From DSWT01 sp035415725 (GTDB taxonomy: Bacteria > Chloroflexota > Anaerolineae > B4-G1 > SLSP01), in contig DAOOGN010000017.1 of the NCBI GenBank assembly GCA_035415725.1, positions 1-49,659 on the forward strand: 49,659 nt of DNA, read 5' to 3'. Below the pieces are notes generated by a model. It did not search any database. It was not told the DNA's origin and saw nothing but the letters and a program-made list of their open reading frames with translations. Positions within the stretch are counted from its first letter, which is position 1; each line of letters opens with the position of its first letter. Positions 33,511-43,465 of the stretch are shown here, one piece after another. Made by a program: the position numbers and the translations under genes.

Positions 33511-35550
33511 TTAGGGTAGCTGTAGGAAGCAAATCCAATCGTAGGCTGCCGTCAGAGGACGGGTATCCGAACTGTCGCCGCCCGTCGCGTCGAAGGGGGA
33601 CTGCGCGACGGCGTGGATGAGCGCCAGCGTTATGATTTCTCCGGCGGGGATCATGTCCGCCGGCAACGTCACCTCGTATTCGCTCCACCCCTGCGCCAGG
33701 GATAGGCGCCCGATCTCACGTTCGCCCACGTCCAGCGTGACCGTCTGTCCGGCGGGATAGGCCAGGGCGCGGAACTGCAATCGATAAGCCGTCGCCGGGG
33801 CCGGCGTCAGTCGCACAGTCGACGTGAGCGTCTCGCCGGCCCAACGCCCGCTCGCGCCGCCGATGTCTTCCGGGCGGAACCACCCCTGCGCGAGATAACG
33901 CCCGTCCGCCTCACCGCCGATGTCGAGGCAACCGTCGGGCGGCAGTGCGAGCGCCTCCGGCGGCACAAGGTTGGCGGGGGTCAGCACCTGTACGCGCACC
34001 TGGTCGTGCTGTGTGTGGACGCGCCGGCTGCGGACGAAGGTGCGATCTTCCAACGGGACGTAACGCCCGTCACTGCTCAACACCGCCAGGGCATCGGCGG
34101 GAAACTGGTCACGGTCGAAGATCACCACGTAGCGGATGCCGCCGGCCAGGGTTCGCGCGACGGTCTCTGCGTCGAAGCGGTAGAGGTAGGCCAGGCGGTA
34201 ATCCGGCAATTCCACCTGCACGGCGCGGAACGAGCCGGCGGCAGCGACGAGGGTTTTCTCCGCCGGATAGTGCGCCGCAACGTAAGCCGTCGCCTGGGCG
34301 GGCGGCGCGGGGATCGTCGCCAGTTGCGCAGCAAGGGGGACGCCCTGTGCCAGCAACGCGGCGGTGAGAATGGCGGTGATGCCCATCCGTAGCGGCGATT
34401 TCCACATCGCGCTCCGTCGCTTTGTACCAGATACAGCGGAATGATCCTTCATCAGATCCGTTGACCGCGCCCATCCGTGCGCGATCAGCAGTGCCAACGG
34501 CGGCAGGATGGGCAGCATCAGTCGGGGACGGTCCAGGTTCTCGAAGAGGAACACCTGTCCCGCCGCGACGACGGTCCACATAGCCAGAAACTGCACGTCG
34601 CGCCGTCGCCATTCCGCCCGCGCCAGGGCCACCACGCATGCGACTGCTGTTACTCCAACGGTGGCCTTCTCGCGCCAGCCCCAGGGTGCGAACGTTCCCA
34701 CGCCAAGCGTGGAGGTAAGCCACGTATCCGCGAACGCCAGCGCCCGTGCGCGCAGCGCCGCCGCCGGCGGCAGGCCCATACCCCACAACGCATCGGCGCG
34801 TCCCACGTGCGCCGCATGCGCTTGAATCTGGGCGACGTAAGCCGGCAAACCGCCTACGACGTCAGCGGTGGGGATCAGCCACAACGCAACGCCCACTAAC
34901 CCGCAGCCGCACGCCAGCACCAGGTCACGCGGGGAACGTTTGAGCGCGAGGTGCTTCGCCACGACAAATCCCCCCAGGAGCACCGACGGCAGTGCGTTTT
35001 GAGGCCGCACGCCGAGCATCAACCCCAGCACCAAAGCCGCCCAGCGTAGCCGCGATTTTCCCGGCGCGCCGCTGTTGTCGCCCGCGGGGATGCTACGCCA
35101 CAGCAGCCACACTGAAAGTAGTGTCCACAGCAGGCCGGGAGTGTCGCTCAACGCCTTCTCCGCCGTCAGCCACCCCATCGGCGTCAAGCCGACGAGCAGT
35201 GCTGCCCACAGCCTGGTCGGCGGGCGGTCGCGGTCCACCGTCTGCCCTAGCGCACACACCAGCGCCACCACCCCCGCACCACACAGTGCGGACAACAGCG
35301 TCAATGCCGTCGTCGCATTGCCGGTGATGCGGTACAGCAGTCGCCCCAGAAACACGTAGACCGGAAACCCCGGCGGCTGGGGCTGTTGGAGTTCCAGGTT
35401 GAAGTTGTCGAGAGCCAGCGCGAAGCTGTAACTGTCGAAGTCATCCAGCGAGATACTGCGGAAGGCGACATACAGCAGCGCGAAGCTGACGAATAGGACC
35501 GGCGACAGCCAGCGCCGGCAGGGGTGAAAGGGAGTTTTACATGGGTTCAC
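33511..35550 (-). CDS. GT-C type membrane glycosyltransferase-like protein
   Basis: This 679-residue protein has about 10-12 membrane helices in its first 400 residues. The first extracytoplasmic loop reads SISLDDFDSYSFALALDNFN and continues with LELQQPQPPGFPVYVFLGR, the acidic-residue plus PPG pattern of GT39/PMT-like proteins that use polyprenyl-phosphate sugars. A C-terminal soluble beta-rich domain follows. The start is GTG 35550, four bases after the stop of the SPFH gene, without a clear ribosome binding site, so translation is probably coupled to it. It may glycosylate envelope proteins or lipids; the substrate is unknown. Confidence 0.75.
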   Translation of the reverse strand: MNPCKTPFHPCRRWLSPVLFVSFALLYVAFRSISLDDFDSYSFALALDNFNLELQQPQPPGFPVYVFLGRLLYRITGNATTALTLLSALCGAGVVALVCALGQTVDRDRPPTRLWAALLVGLTPMGWLTAEKALSDTPGLLWTLLSVWLLWRSIPAGDNSGAPGKSRLRWAALVLGLMLGVRPQNALPSVLLGGFVVAKHLALKRSPRDLVLACGCGLVGVALWLIPTADVVGGLPAYVAQIQAHAAHVGRADALWGMGLPPAAALRARALAFADTWLTSTLGVGTFAPWGWREKATVGVTAVACVVALARAEWRRRDVQFLAMWTVVAAGQVFLFENLDRPRLMLPILPPLALLIAHGWARSTDLMKDHSAVSGTKRRSAMWKSPLRMGITAILTAALLAQGVPLAAQLATIPAPPAQATAYVAAHYPAEKTLVAAAGSFRAVQVELPDYRLAYLYRFDAETVARTLAGGIRYVVIFDRDQFPADALAVLSSDGRYVPLEDRTFVRSRRVHTQHDQVRVQVLTPANLVPPEALALPPDGCLDIGGEADGRYLAQGWFRPEDIGGASGRWAGETLTSTVRLTPAPATAYRLQFRALAYPAGQTVTLDVGEREIGRLSLAQGWSEYEVTLPADMIPAGEIITLALIHAVAQSPFDATGGDSSDTRPLTAAYDWICFLQLP

Positions 35551-35554
35551 CGAC

Positions 35555-37537
35555 TTAGCTTGCCGGAGTTTCCTTCACCCCGGCAACGTCTTTCGCCAGG
35601 CTCTGGCGGATTTGCTGCCGCATGGCTTCGACTTCCGGTGAACGTTCAGTTTTCTCCGCGGCAACCCCCACGCCCATGCGCTCCGACAACAGCATTGTCA
35701 ACAGCCCTTCCATCAGGTTGCTGCTCACGCCGCCCTCGGCGCCTCCGCCGCCGACCACGACCCGCGGCACCACATCCACGCGCGCCTGCTGGACCGCTTC
35801 GGCGAAACGGTTGAGCACCTGCTGCGTGACCTGGTACTGCGGGCCGCCATACGCCTGTACTTGCTCTTCGGTGGCAATAGCCTGCGCAATACCGATGCGC
35901 GCAATCTTCTCGGATTCGGCCTCGGCCAGCGCGCGAATTTGCGCCGCTTGCTGCAACGCCCGTTGGTATTCGGCTTTACCCTGGTTCGACTGCACTGTGA
36001 TGCTCAACTCCGACTCGGTGATCTTCGTCTGTTGTTCGGCGCGGGATTGGGCCTCGCGCAGTTCGCGCTCTTTGACCGCCGCCTGCTCTTGCCGGGCATA
36101 GGTCTCAATCTGCTCCACGGCGATTTGGCGGGCGCGCAACTGCGTCAGAATCGTCTCGATTTGCTTGTCGCCGGCGGCCGGCTCCGGCGTACCGATGAGC
36201 ACTTCTTCCAGTTCCAGATTGTAATGGGTGAAGCGCTCTTTCATCTCATGGCTGGCGAGTTGTTGGATCGCGCTGCGTTCCTGAATCAGTTGAATGAGCG
36301 TGCGCATTTGCCCGATGTTCTTGAAGTAGGCCGAGACCATCGGGTCCAGTGTCTGTTCGACCAGCCGCTTGACGTCGCCAAAGCGTTGGATGACCAGCGG
36401 CGCTTTCTGGTAGTCGATGTGGATCACCACCGACAGCGGCAGCGACGGCTCGAAGGCATCTTTGGTGATAAGCGACACTTCTTTCAGGTTCTCGTCGAGG
36501 CGGTGCATCCCTACCTCGGCGCGAATCCACTTGAGGATGATGTTCGTCGTTGGTACGATGAAGACTTTACCGGCATACGTATTGAAGGCGTACTTGCCGG
36601 GCAGCAGCGGCTCGCTCCACACGCCGCGTTGTCCCTTGCGCACCAACTCGCCATGACGGTACTCGGTGCCAGAAAGATCCTCGCCGGTTTCGCCGGTATA
36701 GGACACCACCACGCCCACCGTACCTACTTCAATGACCGTCTTGGGAATCGTTTCCACCGTGGCGAACAGACGGTTCAGGTAGTATGTCCCTTCAACCAAG
36801 ACCTGCAACTGGCGACCGCGCATCCCGCCGGCATGCAGGAAAATATCGGGTCCCTGGAACTTGTTGTGGTACGTCGTCGGGTCTGCCGGATCATCGCCGA
36901 CAATAGGGGCAATGATCTCGCCTTGCGGTAGCGACGGTCCGTCGTGGACGGTCACGATGCCGACCAGGTCGTCGGAGTCCTTGATCACCACCGGGCGGAA
37001 GCCGCCGCGCTCGGTGATCACTTCGGCCATGCGCTGGATGACGGACTCTTCCGCGTGGCTCATCGGCAAGTAATACACCCGCTCTTCGGTGATGACCACG
37101 AATTGCGCCAGGTTGATGGCATACGTCCCTTCGCGCAGGATCTGGCGTTGCGGACCGCGCTGTCCTCCTTGCGTCAAGAATCCCGCCACATCCTGGAAAT
37201 CCCTGGCCGTGACGTTGGAAGCCAGCGTCTGCATGGGGCTGAGCTGCTGCCCGTCGCGCGCAAAAATGTAGCCGATTTTCCCCTGCGTGATCGTGACCAG
37301 GGGGACGATATGTACCCGATACTGAATCGGGATCAGGTAATGCAACCCACCGCGCAGTACATTGGGCTGGAAACCGGCCTCGTCGTTGAGCGCGATGAAA
37401 CCTTTCTTCACTGATCCCTTGCTGCTCCAATGCTTCTCGACGATGCCGATGCGACTGTTAGGAATGTAGCGCGTGCCCAGAACAATCAATCCTAACAGCA
37501 AGATGCCCACAAGCCACAAGATTATTTTAAGTATCAT
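35555..37537 (-). CDS. SPFH/Band 7 domain membrane protein (flotillin/stomatin-like)
   Basis: This 660-residue protein has one N-terminal membrane helix (ILKIILWLVGILLLGLIVLG) followed by a long beta-rich part with two Band-7-like segments (IGIVEKHWSSKGSVKKGF; VIEVGTVGVVVSYTGETGED). The SPFH core includes VVIHIDYQKAPLVIQRFGDV. The coiled-coil region, about residues 470-570, is rich in Glu, Gln and Ala (QEQAAVKERELREAQSRAEQ). Flotillins are typically 450-500 residues, so the N-terminal part is expanded. It probably oligomerises into a membrane microdomain scaffold. GAGGAGG lies upstream of ATG 37537. The GT-C gene follows with a 4-base gap. Confidence 0.88.
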   Translation of the reverse strand: MILKIILWLVGILLLGLIVLGTRYIPNSRIGIVEKHWSSKGSVKKGFIALNDEAGFQPNVLRGGLHYLIPIQYRVHIVPLVTITQGKIGYIFARDGQQLSPMQTLASNVTARDFQDVAGFLTQGGQRGPQRQILREGTYAINLAQFVVITEERVYYLPMSHAEESVIQRMAEVITERGGFRPVVIKDSDDLVGIVTVHDGPSLPQGEIIAPIVGDDPADPTTYHNKFQGPDIFLHAGGMRGRQLQVLVEGTYYLNRLFATVETIPKTVIEVGTVGVVVSYTGETGEDLSGTEYRHGELVRKGQRGVWSEPLLPGKYAFNTYAGKVFIVPTTNIILKWIRAEVGMHRLDENLKEVSLITKDAFEPSLPLSVVIHIDYQKAPLVIQRFGDVKRLVEQTLDPMVSAYFKNIGQMRTLIQLIQERSAIQQLASHEMKERFTHYNLELEEVLIGTPEPAAGDKQIETILTQLRARQIAVEQIETYARQEQAAVKERELREAQSRAEQQTKITESELSITVQSNQGKAEYQRALQQAAQIRALAEAESEKIARIGIAQAIATEEQVQAYGGPQYQVTQQVLNRFAEAVQQARVDVVPRVVVGGGGAEGGVSSNLMEGLLTMLLSERMGVGVAAEKTERSPEVEAMRQQIRQSLAKDVAGVKETPAS

Positions 37538-37647
37538 GATATCCTCCTCAAGGCAAAAACACTATGCAGTGGGCGCTGGACTCGTTACTATAACGTAGCG
37601 CCCCATGCGAAATTCAACAAGCGTGAACGGCCCCCGGCATCTGCGGC

Positions 37648-38658
37648 TTAAAACGCCTGGAGCAATTCCAGGAACGCGCGATCCAGTTGGTGACCATGCC
37701 AGTCTTCGTAGACCACATCCGCCCGCGCGGAGTCCAGAATGCCGAAGGCGCCGCGGAAGTTCCACAGCGCGTAGCCGATGTTGGACGCCGTAAGAATGTC
37801 CAACACATCACGGAACCAGGCCAGAACGACGGCGTGCGGCGTCTGGTTGAAGGCACCGCCTTCGCCACAATGGACGCCGATCCCTTGCGCCGCCAGGTCG
37901 ATCCATGGCCGGTACGCCTGCTCCAACTCGGCACGGCCCCACGTCGCGCCATAGTGATACGCGCCGGGCCACTGCGGCGTGGGCCACTCCATGCCGTCGA
38001 CCCAGGAGGCTTTATAGTGGCTGATGCCCATCGGTTCGTAGGCGCGGCAGCTTTGGGCGATGCCGGTATCGGCCAATTCCGGCGCGGGGATGCGTCCATA
38101 GCCCATGCCGTCGGCGATGATGAGCCGGTCGGGATCGACGGTGCGGATGGCGGCGACCGCGGCGCGGACAACGCGCTCGTGATCGGCGCGCGTCATCGGG
38201 TAGTGCGGCGGGCGGCCTTCGCCCGGGTTCGGCGGCTCGTTGACCAGGTCGAAGCTCAGGTCCGCCGCGGCGATGCCGCGGTAGCGTTGGGCGAAGGTCT
38301 GCCAGTGAAAGCAGAAAGCATCCAGGGCATCCTGATCTTTCCACAAATTGAACGGCTCGTCGCGCTCACGGTTGACCGAGTAACCCGGGGCGCGGTGGAA
38401 GTTCAAGTCAATGTGAATCCCATACTGCTGTCCCAACTGCACGACGCGATCCACCTTCTCCAACATCGGTTCATGAAGTTTGTACGGATCGTCGTCCTCG
38501 ATCCACAGGGTATAGCACGCCGGAATGCGGGCGAAGTTGAAACCCCAGTCGCGCATCCAGCGGAAATCGTCCTCATGGAAATCACCATGGCTCTTGACGG
38601 TGAACATCTCCAACAGGTTAAAGCCTCGCCAACGGGGTAAAACGGTTTGCCGTGTCAT
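37648..38658 (-). CDS. GH5-family (cellulase superfamily) glycosidase
   Basis: This 336-residue (beta/alpha)8 glycoside hydrolase has the N-terminal pattern RWRGFNLLEMF, FRWMRDWGFNFARIP and GIHIDLNFHRAPGY typical of GH5. The acid/base glutamate is in FDLVNEPP (about residue 141) and the nucleophile in GVHCGEGGAF (about residue 265); WNFRGAFG near the end supplies the conserved tryptophan. There is no signal peptide or carbohydrate-binding module, so it is probably a cytoplasmic exo-type enzyme acting on short beta-glucans or mannans. GGAGGAAAC lies upstream of ATG 38658. Confidence 0.92.
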   Translation of the reverse strand: MTRQTVLPRWRGFNLLEMFTVKSHGDFHEDDFRWMRDWGFNFARIPACYTLWIEDDDPYKLHEPMLEKVDRVVQLGQQYGIHIDLNFHRAPGYSVNRERDEPFNLWKDQDALDAFCFHWQTFAQRYRGIAAADLSFDLVNEPPNPGEGRPPHYPMTRADHERVVRAAVAAIRTVDPDRLIIADGMGYGRIPAPELADTGIAQSCRAYEPMGISHYKASWVDGMEWPTPQWPGAYHYGATWGRAELEQAYRPWIDLAAQGIGVHCGEGGAFNQTPHAVVLAWFRDVLDILTASNIGYALWNFRGAFGILDSARADVVYEDWHGHQLDRAFLELLQAF

Positions 38659-39015
38659 TGTTTCCTCCGTGTATAAAATGTTCGCTCTATGCCGCGAGTT
38701 GCCAACTCACGCTACATTCTCATCCAAACCGTGATGGGGGGAAAATAGCGTCACCGGCACATTCTAGTCCATTACGTAAAAATGTGAAGTTATGGAGGGT
38801 ATAGTGCAAATGATGGGGAGACGCTCGGGCCGGTCTCCGGCCGTGCCCGCCTATGTCCGGCGGTGGCCCGGTCGGAGACCGGCCACCGCTCTTCAGGCAC
38901 AATGATCAGATGAACGTCTTCCTTTTTCCAATAATCTGCCTTAGACTCAGCCATGGACCGCTGAGTTTATCACCCCAGATTCCTTGTTACCTTTTGCAGC
39001 GAATCACGACGTAAG
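38659..39015. other. Divergent intergenic region between GH5 and ECF sigma genes
   Basis: No gene is seen in these 357 bp. It holds a long hairpin, GGCCGGTCTCCG (38828-38839) paired with CGGAGACCGGCC (38873-38884), a 12-bp perfect stem around a GC-rich loop, and a short CGCGAGTTGCCAACTCACG palindrome near 38693. Promoters for both flanking genes must lie here, but none is clear. Confidence 0.55.
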
Positions 39016-39702
39016 ATGGATAAAGGCAGAGAGAAAGAGTTAGTCCGTATGACCACAGAATCTTTCGACGAAGCTGTTTTCATCACTGCGGCGCAAAAGG
39101 GCAGCCTGGACGCCTTCAATGCGCTGGTGTTGGCCTATCAAAGCCAGGTCTATAACCTGGCGCGCTATATCCTGCGTGATGATGCGGCAGCCGACGACGC
39201 GACGCAGGAAGCCTTCATCTCCGCTTATCGTGCGTTGAGCGACTTCCGCGGCGGTTCGTTCCGCGCCTGGCTCATGCGCATTGTGACCAACGCCTGCTAC
39301 GACGATCTGCGCCACCGTCGGCGCCGTCCTGCCGTCTCGTGGGACGATTTCGAAGGTTGGGACGAGGATGCCAATCCGCACCTGGTCGATCACGGAGAAT
39401 CGCCCGAAGAGAGTGTGCAGCGCGGGGAACTCGGCGTCCTGCTGGATCGCGCCATGGCTACTCTGCCCCAGGATCAACGGATGGTTTTGATGCTGATAGG
39501 TCGGCTCGAATACTCTTACGAAGAAGTCGCCGAGGTCTTGAATATGCGGCTGGGCACGGTCAAGTCGCGGCTTTCGCGCGCCCGTGCCCGTATGCGTGAG
39601 GCACTGCTGGCAGAACAGGAATTGCTGCCTGGACGGTATCAAAGGATGACGCTTGAAGCAGCGCAGACCGGACAGGTTGTGGAAAACCTGCAGGTCTCTT
39701 GA
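39016..39702 (+). CDS. ECF-type RNA polymerase sigma factor
   Basis: This 228-residue sigma-70 family factor of the extracytoplasmic-function group has region 2 (FNALVLAYQSQVYNLARYIL, DDATQEAFISAYRAL, FRAWLMRIVTNACYDDLRHR; about residues 33-100) and region 4 (LPQDQRMVLMLIGRLEYSYE, EVAEVLNMRLGTVKSRLSRA; about 150-195), joined by an acidic linker. There is no region 3. No anti-sigma factor gene is adjacent, which is unusual for the group. Start choice is open: ATG 39016 gives 228 residues, ATG 39049 gives 217 (MTTESFDEAVF), and neither has a strong ribosome binding site. The gene meets the next, convergent gene with no gap. Confidence 0.92.
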   Translation: MDKGREKELVRMTTESFDEAVFITAAQKGSLDAFNALVLAYQSQVYNLARYILRDDAAADDATQEAFISAYRALSDFRGGSFRAWLMRIVTNACYDDLRHRRRRPAVSWDDFEGWDEDANPHLVDHGESPEESVQRGELGVLLDRAMATLPQDQRMVLMLIGRLEYSYEEVAEVLNMRLGTVKSRLSRARARMREALLAEQELLPGRYQRMTLEAAQTGQVVENLQVS

Positions 39703-42444
39703 TTATGGGGCTACAGCAAGTGGAATGACGACCGCATTTTCCGACGCCGTTGCGGCATCACCTTGCAATGGCAGTCGTCCGGTGGCATCATAGAGGCCGA
39801 CGCGCAAGCAGTACTCCCCCGCCGCTATGCCCGGCAGGGGATGGGGATCGGCGACGATTTCCCCGCCGACCCAGGTGTAGGTCGGCTTGGCGCCCAGGGC
39901 CGGCCAGCTATCGTGCTGCGCGACGATGGGGGCGACCGCGTCCGGCGGTGTGACGTGGACAAAGACGCTGTAAGGCGCGTCCCCGGTTTCCCCGGCGCGC
40001 CAGTACAGCGTGACGGTAAACGGCTCTCCACCGCGCAGTTCCGGTTCCACCGTGTACCCCACCAATGCGGCGATCCCAGGCCCGAAATTCCCCGACGCAC
40101 TCAAGAGGCCGGTGGGTAGTGCAAACTCACGTTCAGCCACAATGCGCATGACAGGACCGCGCCATGTCGTCGGGGATGCGCCCGACGCGGCCACAAGTTG
40201 CACGTCCAGCGGCGCCTGCGTGTCCAATGCGCGGCAGTCGATAGGCAGGCGAAATGGCGTGGCGAAGCGCGTCCCGGCAGGCACGGCCTGATCCACTGAT
40301 TCCGCCACAACGGGCCATTCCAGGCGGTGCTCTTCGACCCCTATCATGACGTGCAAGTCGTACACACTCGCGTCGGCAGCGACCTCCCAATAAAGCCAGC
40401 CTTCGACCTGCTCACATGGAGCTACTTCCTCCCGTCCAATCCAGACGCCCAGCAAGCGCAACGGCCCATTTCCGGGTGATGGCTCGACCGGCGAAGCCCT
40501 ATCCGGCAGCACCGGCGCGATCGTAGAGAGCGTCAACGTCAGCGGTTGCAGGGCCACTGTGGCGGAGTCGCCGCCGGCGAGGTAAACGGTCAGGGTGGGG
40601 GTGTAGACCCCCGGCGGCGTCCACGGATCGGGCGTCAGTGCATAGCGCCCCAGGATGGGGGTAGCGGCGGGCCAACGCGAGGGACGGTAGTCACCGCCGC
40701 CCGGTGTGCTGTTGACGCGCCCCCATTCATCGCCGCGCGCGTCCAGCAAGCGCACGACGACCTGGTAGAAGCGATCCTTGTGGATGGCAGCAGCATCCGT
40801 CGTCCAAAAGGCCCACACATCCAGCGGCGCCCCGACCGGTTGCGGGTTTTCCGGCAGACGATACCCCCACAATGTCAGACCGGGCAAGGTGGGATGGAGC
40901 GGGCGGGCGGTGAGCGGCGGTTCGGCGGGGAAATCGGCCCGGCGTTCGAGCGTAAAATGACGCAGACCTAATCCGCGGAATTGCGGCGTTGGCGTCTCCG
41001 GGCCAAGCGTCCCTAACAAGGCCGGGACGATGCCGGTAGGGTCGGTGATGTCATCCAGCCATGTGACGAGCCATACGCCGGAGGCGCCCTGGAGACCGAC
41101 ATTGAGGGCGGGGGCAGTGTTGCCATAATGTAGGACGTGGTTGACATCCAGGAGTTCATCGTCGGGCAACGGCAGCAGTCCTTCAAAACCGGCATAGTAG
41201 GCCCAGGCAGGGAAGACCGAGCCGGTTTCGACGATGACGACATCACCGGGCGCACGGTGTTCGGCGACGTAATGGGCCACACTGCGCCAGTCTGCGGTGG
41301 CATAGGCCGGGTCGGTGAGCAGGTTCAGGTCGGCGCGGAGCGCTATGCCGCTGAAGATCAAGCTGCACACGCCTAACCCGACATGGGCGAGGCGGCGGGT
41401 ACGTCGGTTGTGGAGCTGGGCCGCCATCCCCCACCCGATTGCCAAAGCTAAGGCGGGCAGCGGGGCAAACAGGGAGGCGTGGCGACTGCCCCATTTCGGC
41501 AGGTTGCGGAAGATCAGGGCCATCACCCCCAGGGGGAGCAATTGCAGGAGAGGATAAAGCCCTGCTTGGGGACGACGGCGGGTCAGAAAGAGCGCCGGGA
41601 ACGTCGTCAGCAAGATGACGCCGCCGGCCGTGAGTTTCCAGGCCGCCGGCAGATCATCAGAGACGGTCATGCCGACGATGGAAATGCGCAAGAATTCGGC
41701 GCTGGGGAGATGTCCGGCCCAGTAGGTGGCATTGACGCCGAGTGAGCGCAGGGCGCCGATGCCCCAGGGCAGGAATATCACGCCGGCCACGAGCGTGGGC
41801 GGCAGCATAGCGCGGAGCCACTCGCCGGCGGCGGAGCGGGGCCGACGTAGCAGCACGATGAGCGCGAAGAGTCCCTGACCGATGAGCCAGAAGGCGGAGA
41901 GCGTCAGCGTGGTAAGCGCGCCGAGCAATGCACCGCCCCACACCCAGGCCCAGCGGCGCCGAACGGTGGATGTGCCGGCATACAATGTCTCTATCAAGGC
42001 CATACCGGCGAGCAAGGACCAGGCGATGAATGCGCCGTACATGCGCGTCTCCCGCGAGGCCCAGATCATGGCCGTGGTGATAGCGCCGAGCAGGAGCGCC
42101 CAGGTCGCGGCCACTGGCCGGCCGGTCAGTCGGCGGGCGATGCGCGCCAGTGCCGCAACGGCGAGGATGCCATCAAGAGCAGAAGGAAACCGCAGCGCGA
42201 ATTCGCCGGTTCCGGCGAGGGACTGCCACGCGCGCAGCACGAAGTAGTGCAGTGGAGGCACCAACTCGCCTGTGCTCAGCGCTAACATCTTGCCGAGTGG
42301 TAGCCGGGTGGCCCACCACAGATAGGCTTCGTCGTACCACAAACTTGGGCCGCCGAGGTTCCAGACGCGCAGGGCAAAAGCCAGTAGCAGCAGGAAGACC
42401 ATCATCACCTGGTTGCGATTTCCACGTCGTGCCGTCTGATTCAT
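39703..42444 (-). CDS. GT39/ArnT-like GT-C glycosyltransferase with C-terminal beta domains
   Basis: This 913-residue membrane protein has about 11-12 helices in its first 420 residues. The GT-C catalytic loop is visible as GGPSLWYDEAYLWWATRL (about residues 31-48), with the acidic D-E pair, and a second loop has ASRETRMYGAF. The remaining 480 or so residues are soluble and beta-rich, probably extracytoplasmic, and include repeated elements such as FTVTLYWRAGETGDAPYSVF and AGEYCLRVGLYD, which look like Ig- or jelly-roll-like modules. It likely transfers a sugar from a polyprenyl phosphate. It starts 7 bases after ansA; GAGG overlapping the ansA stop serves as ribosome binding site, so the two are coupled. 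Confidence 0.82.
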   Translation of the reverse strand: MNQTARRGNRNQVMMVFLLLLAFALRVWNLGGPSLWYDEAYLWWATRLPLGKMLALSTGELVPPLHYFVLRAWQSLAGTGEFALRFPSALDGILAVAALARIARRLTGRPVAATWALLLGAITTAMIWASRETRMYGAFIAWSLLAGMALIETLYAGTSTVRRRWAWVWGGALLGALTTLTLSAFWLIGQGLFALIVLLRRPRSAAGEWLRAMLPPTLVAGVIFLPWGIGALRSLGVNATYWAGHLPSAEFLRISIVGMTVSDDLPAAWKLTAGGVILLTTFPALFLTRRRPQAGLYPLLQLLPLGVMALIFRNLPKWGSRHASLFAPLPALALAIGWGMAAQLHNRRTRRLAHVGLGVCSLIFSGIALRADLNLLTDPAYATADWRSVAHYVAEHRAPGDVVIVETGSVFPAWAYYAGFEGLLPLPDDELLDVNHVLHYGNTAPALNVGLQGASGVWLVTWLDDITDPTGIVPALLGTLGPETPTPQFRGLGLRHFTLERRADFPAEPPLTARPLHPTLPGLTLWGYRLPENPQPVGAPLDVWAFWTTDAAAIHKDRFYQVVVRLLDARGDEWGRVNSTPGGGDYRPSRWPAATPILGRYALTPDPWTPPGVYTPTLTVYLAGGDSATVALQPLTLTLSTIAPVLPDRASPVEPSPGNGPLRLLGVWIGREEVAPCEQVEGWLYWEVAADASVYDLHVMIGVEEHRLEWPVVAESVDQAVPAGTRFATPFRLPIDCRALDTQAPLDVQLVAASGASPTTWRGPVMRIVAEREFALPTGLLSASGNFGPGIAALVGYTVEPELRGGEPFTVTLYWRAGETGDAPYSVFVHVTPPDAVAPIVAQHDSWPALGAKPTYTWVGGEIVADPHPLPGIAAGEYCLRVGLYDATGRLPLQGDAATASENAVVIPLAVAP

Positions 42445-42451
42445 CCTCCAC

Positions 42452-43465
42452 TTACCTCGTCAACTCGCCGCGCAGGTTCATCTGCATCTGCTGCCTGATG
42501 ACGGCGACATCCTTTTCCTGGCCGAACAGGTAAAACAATTTCGCCAGCGCCGCTTCCACCGTCATATCAAAGCCGCTGAGTACGCCGACTTTCGCCAGCG
42601 CCGAGCCGGTCGTGTAGCTCTCAAGGTCTACGGTTCCCTTCAAGCATTGCGTGCAGTCCACGATCACGACGCCGCGCGCCACGGCGTCCTCCAAAGCCGC
42701 CATGAACGCGCGGTTGTCGGTGGGGCCGTTCCCGATCCCGTATGTCTCTAGAATCAATCCTTTCACCGGCGCGCGCAGGCTGTAGGTGATGATGTCCGTC
42801 GCTATCCCCGGGAAGAGCCGCAATGTCCCCACCTGCCCTGCCTGCAACGCCTGCACGATCAGGGGGACGCCTGCCGGCGGCGGCAGAATGTGCGCCCAAT
42901 TGATGTCGATGTGGATGCCGACCGTTCCTAACGGCGGGTAGTTGGGGGAGTCAAACGCCTCGAAGTCCACTGCGTTGACTTTGACGGCGCGACAGCCGCG
43001 CAGCAGTTTGTTGCCGAAGTAAAGGCACACTTCGGGGATGGCATAGTTGGCCGCGATTAACATCACGGTGATGAGGTTCTCGCGCGCGTCGTTGCGCACT
43101 TCGCACAACGGCAGTTGGGATCCCGTGAGGATCACCGGCTTGCCCAGGCCTTGCAGCATAAACGGCAGCGCCGAGGCGGTGTAGGCCATCGTATCCGTCC
43201 CGTGCAGGACGATGAAACCGTCGTAAGCGTCGTAGTGCGCGGCAATGTCCTGTGCGATCTTGAGCCAGTCATCAGGTGTCATGTTGGCGGAATCCAGGAG
43301 TGGATCATATTCGTGGATATCGTAAGCGGGCATGGCGGCGTCGCGCAGTTCGGGCATCGCCGCCAGTTGCACCGCCAGGTAGCCGGGGGCGGGGGCGTAT
43401 CCATCCGCCGTCGGCTGCATGCCGATGGTTCCACCCGTGTAGACAATGTAAACTCGTTTACGCAT
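42452..43465 (-). CDS. ansA: Type I L-asparaginase
   Basis: This 337-residue asparaginase hydrolyses L-asparagine to aspartate and ammonia. The first catalytic threonine is in YTGGTIGM (residues 9-16) and the second in VLHGTDTMAYTAS (about residues 86-98); the ILTGSQLPL and LILETYGIGNGP segments are also family hallmarks. No signal peptide is present, consistent with the cytoplasmic type I enzyme. ATG 43465 is preferred to the TTG one codon earlier. It is divergent from the ATP-cone/uridine kinase gene, with about 100 bp between. Confidence 0.95.
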   Translation of the reverse strand: MRKRVYIVYTGGTIGMQPTADGYAPAPGYLAVQLAAMPELRDAAMPAYDIHEYDPLLDSANMTPDDWLKIAQDIAAHYDAYDGFIVLHGTDTMAYTASALPFMLQGLGKPVILTGSQLPLCEVRNDARENLITVMLIAANYAIPEVCLYFGNKLLRGCRAVKVNAVDFEAFDSPNYPPLGTVGIHIDINWAHILPPPAGVPLIVQALQAGQVGTLRLFPGIATDIITYSLRAPVKGLILETYGIGNGPTDNRAFMAALEDAVARGVVIVDCTQCLKGTVDLESYTTGSALAKVGVLSGFDMTVEAALAKLFYLFGQEKDVAVIRQQMQMNLRGELTR

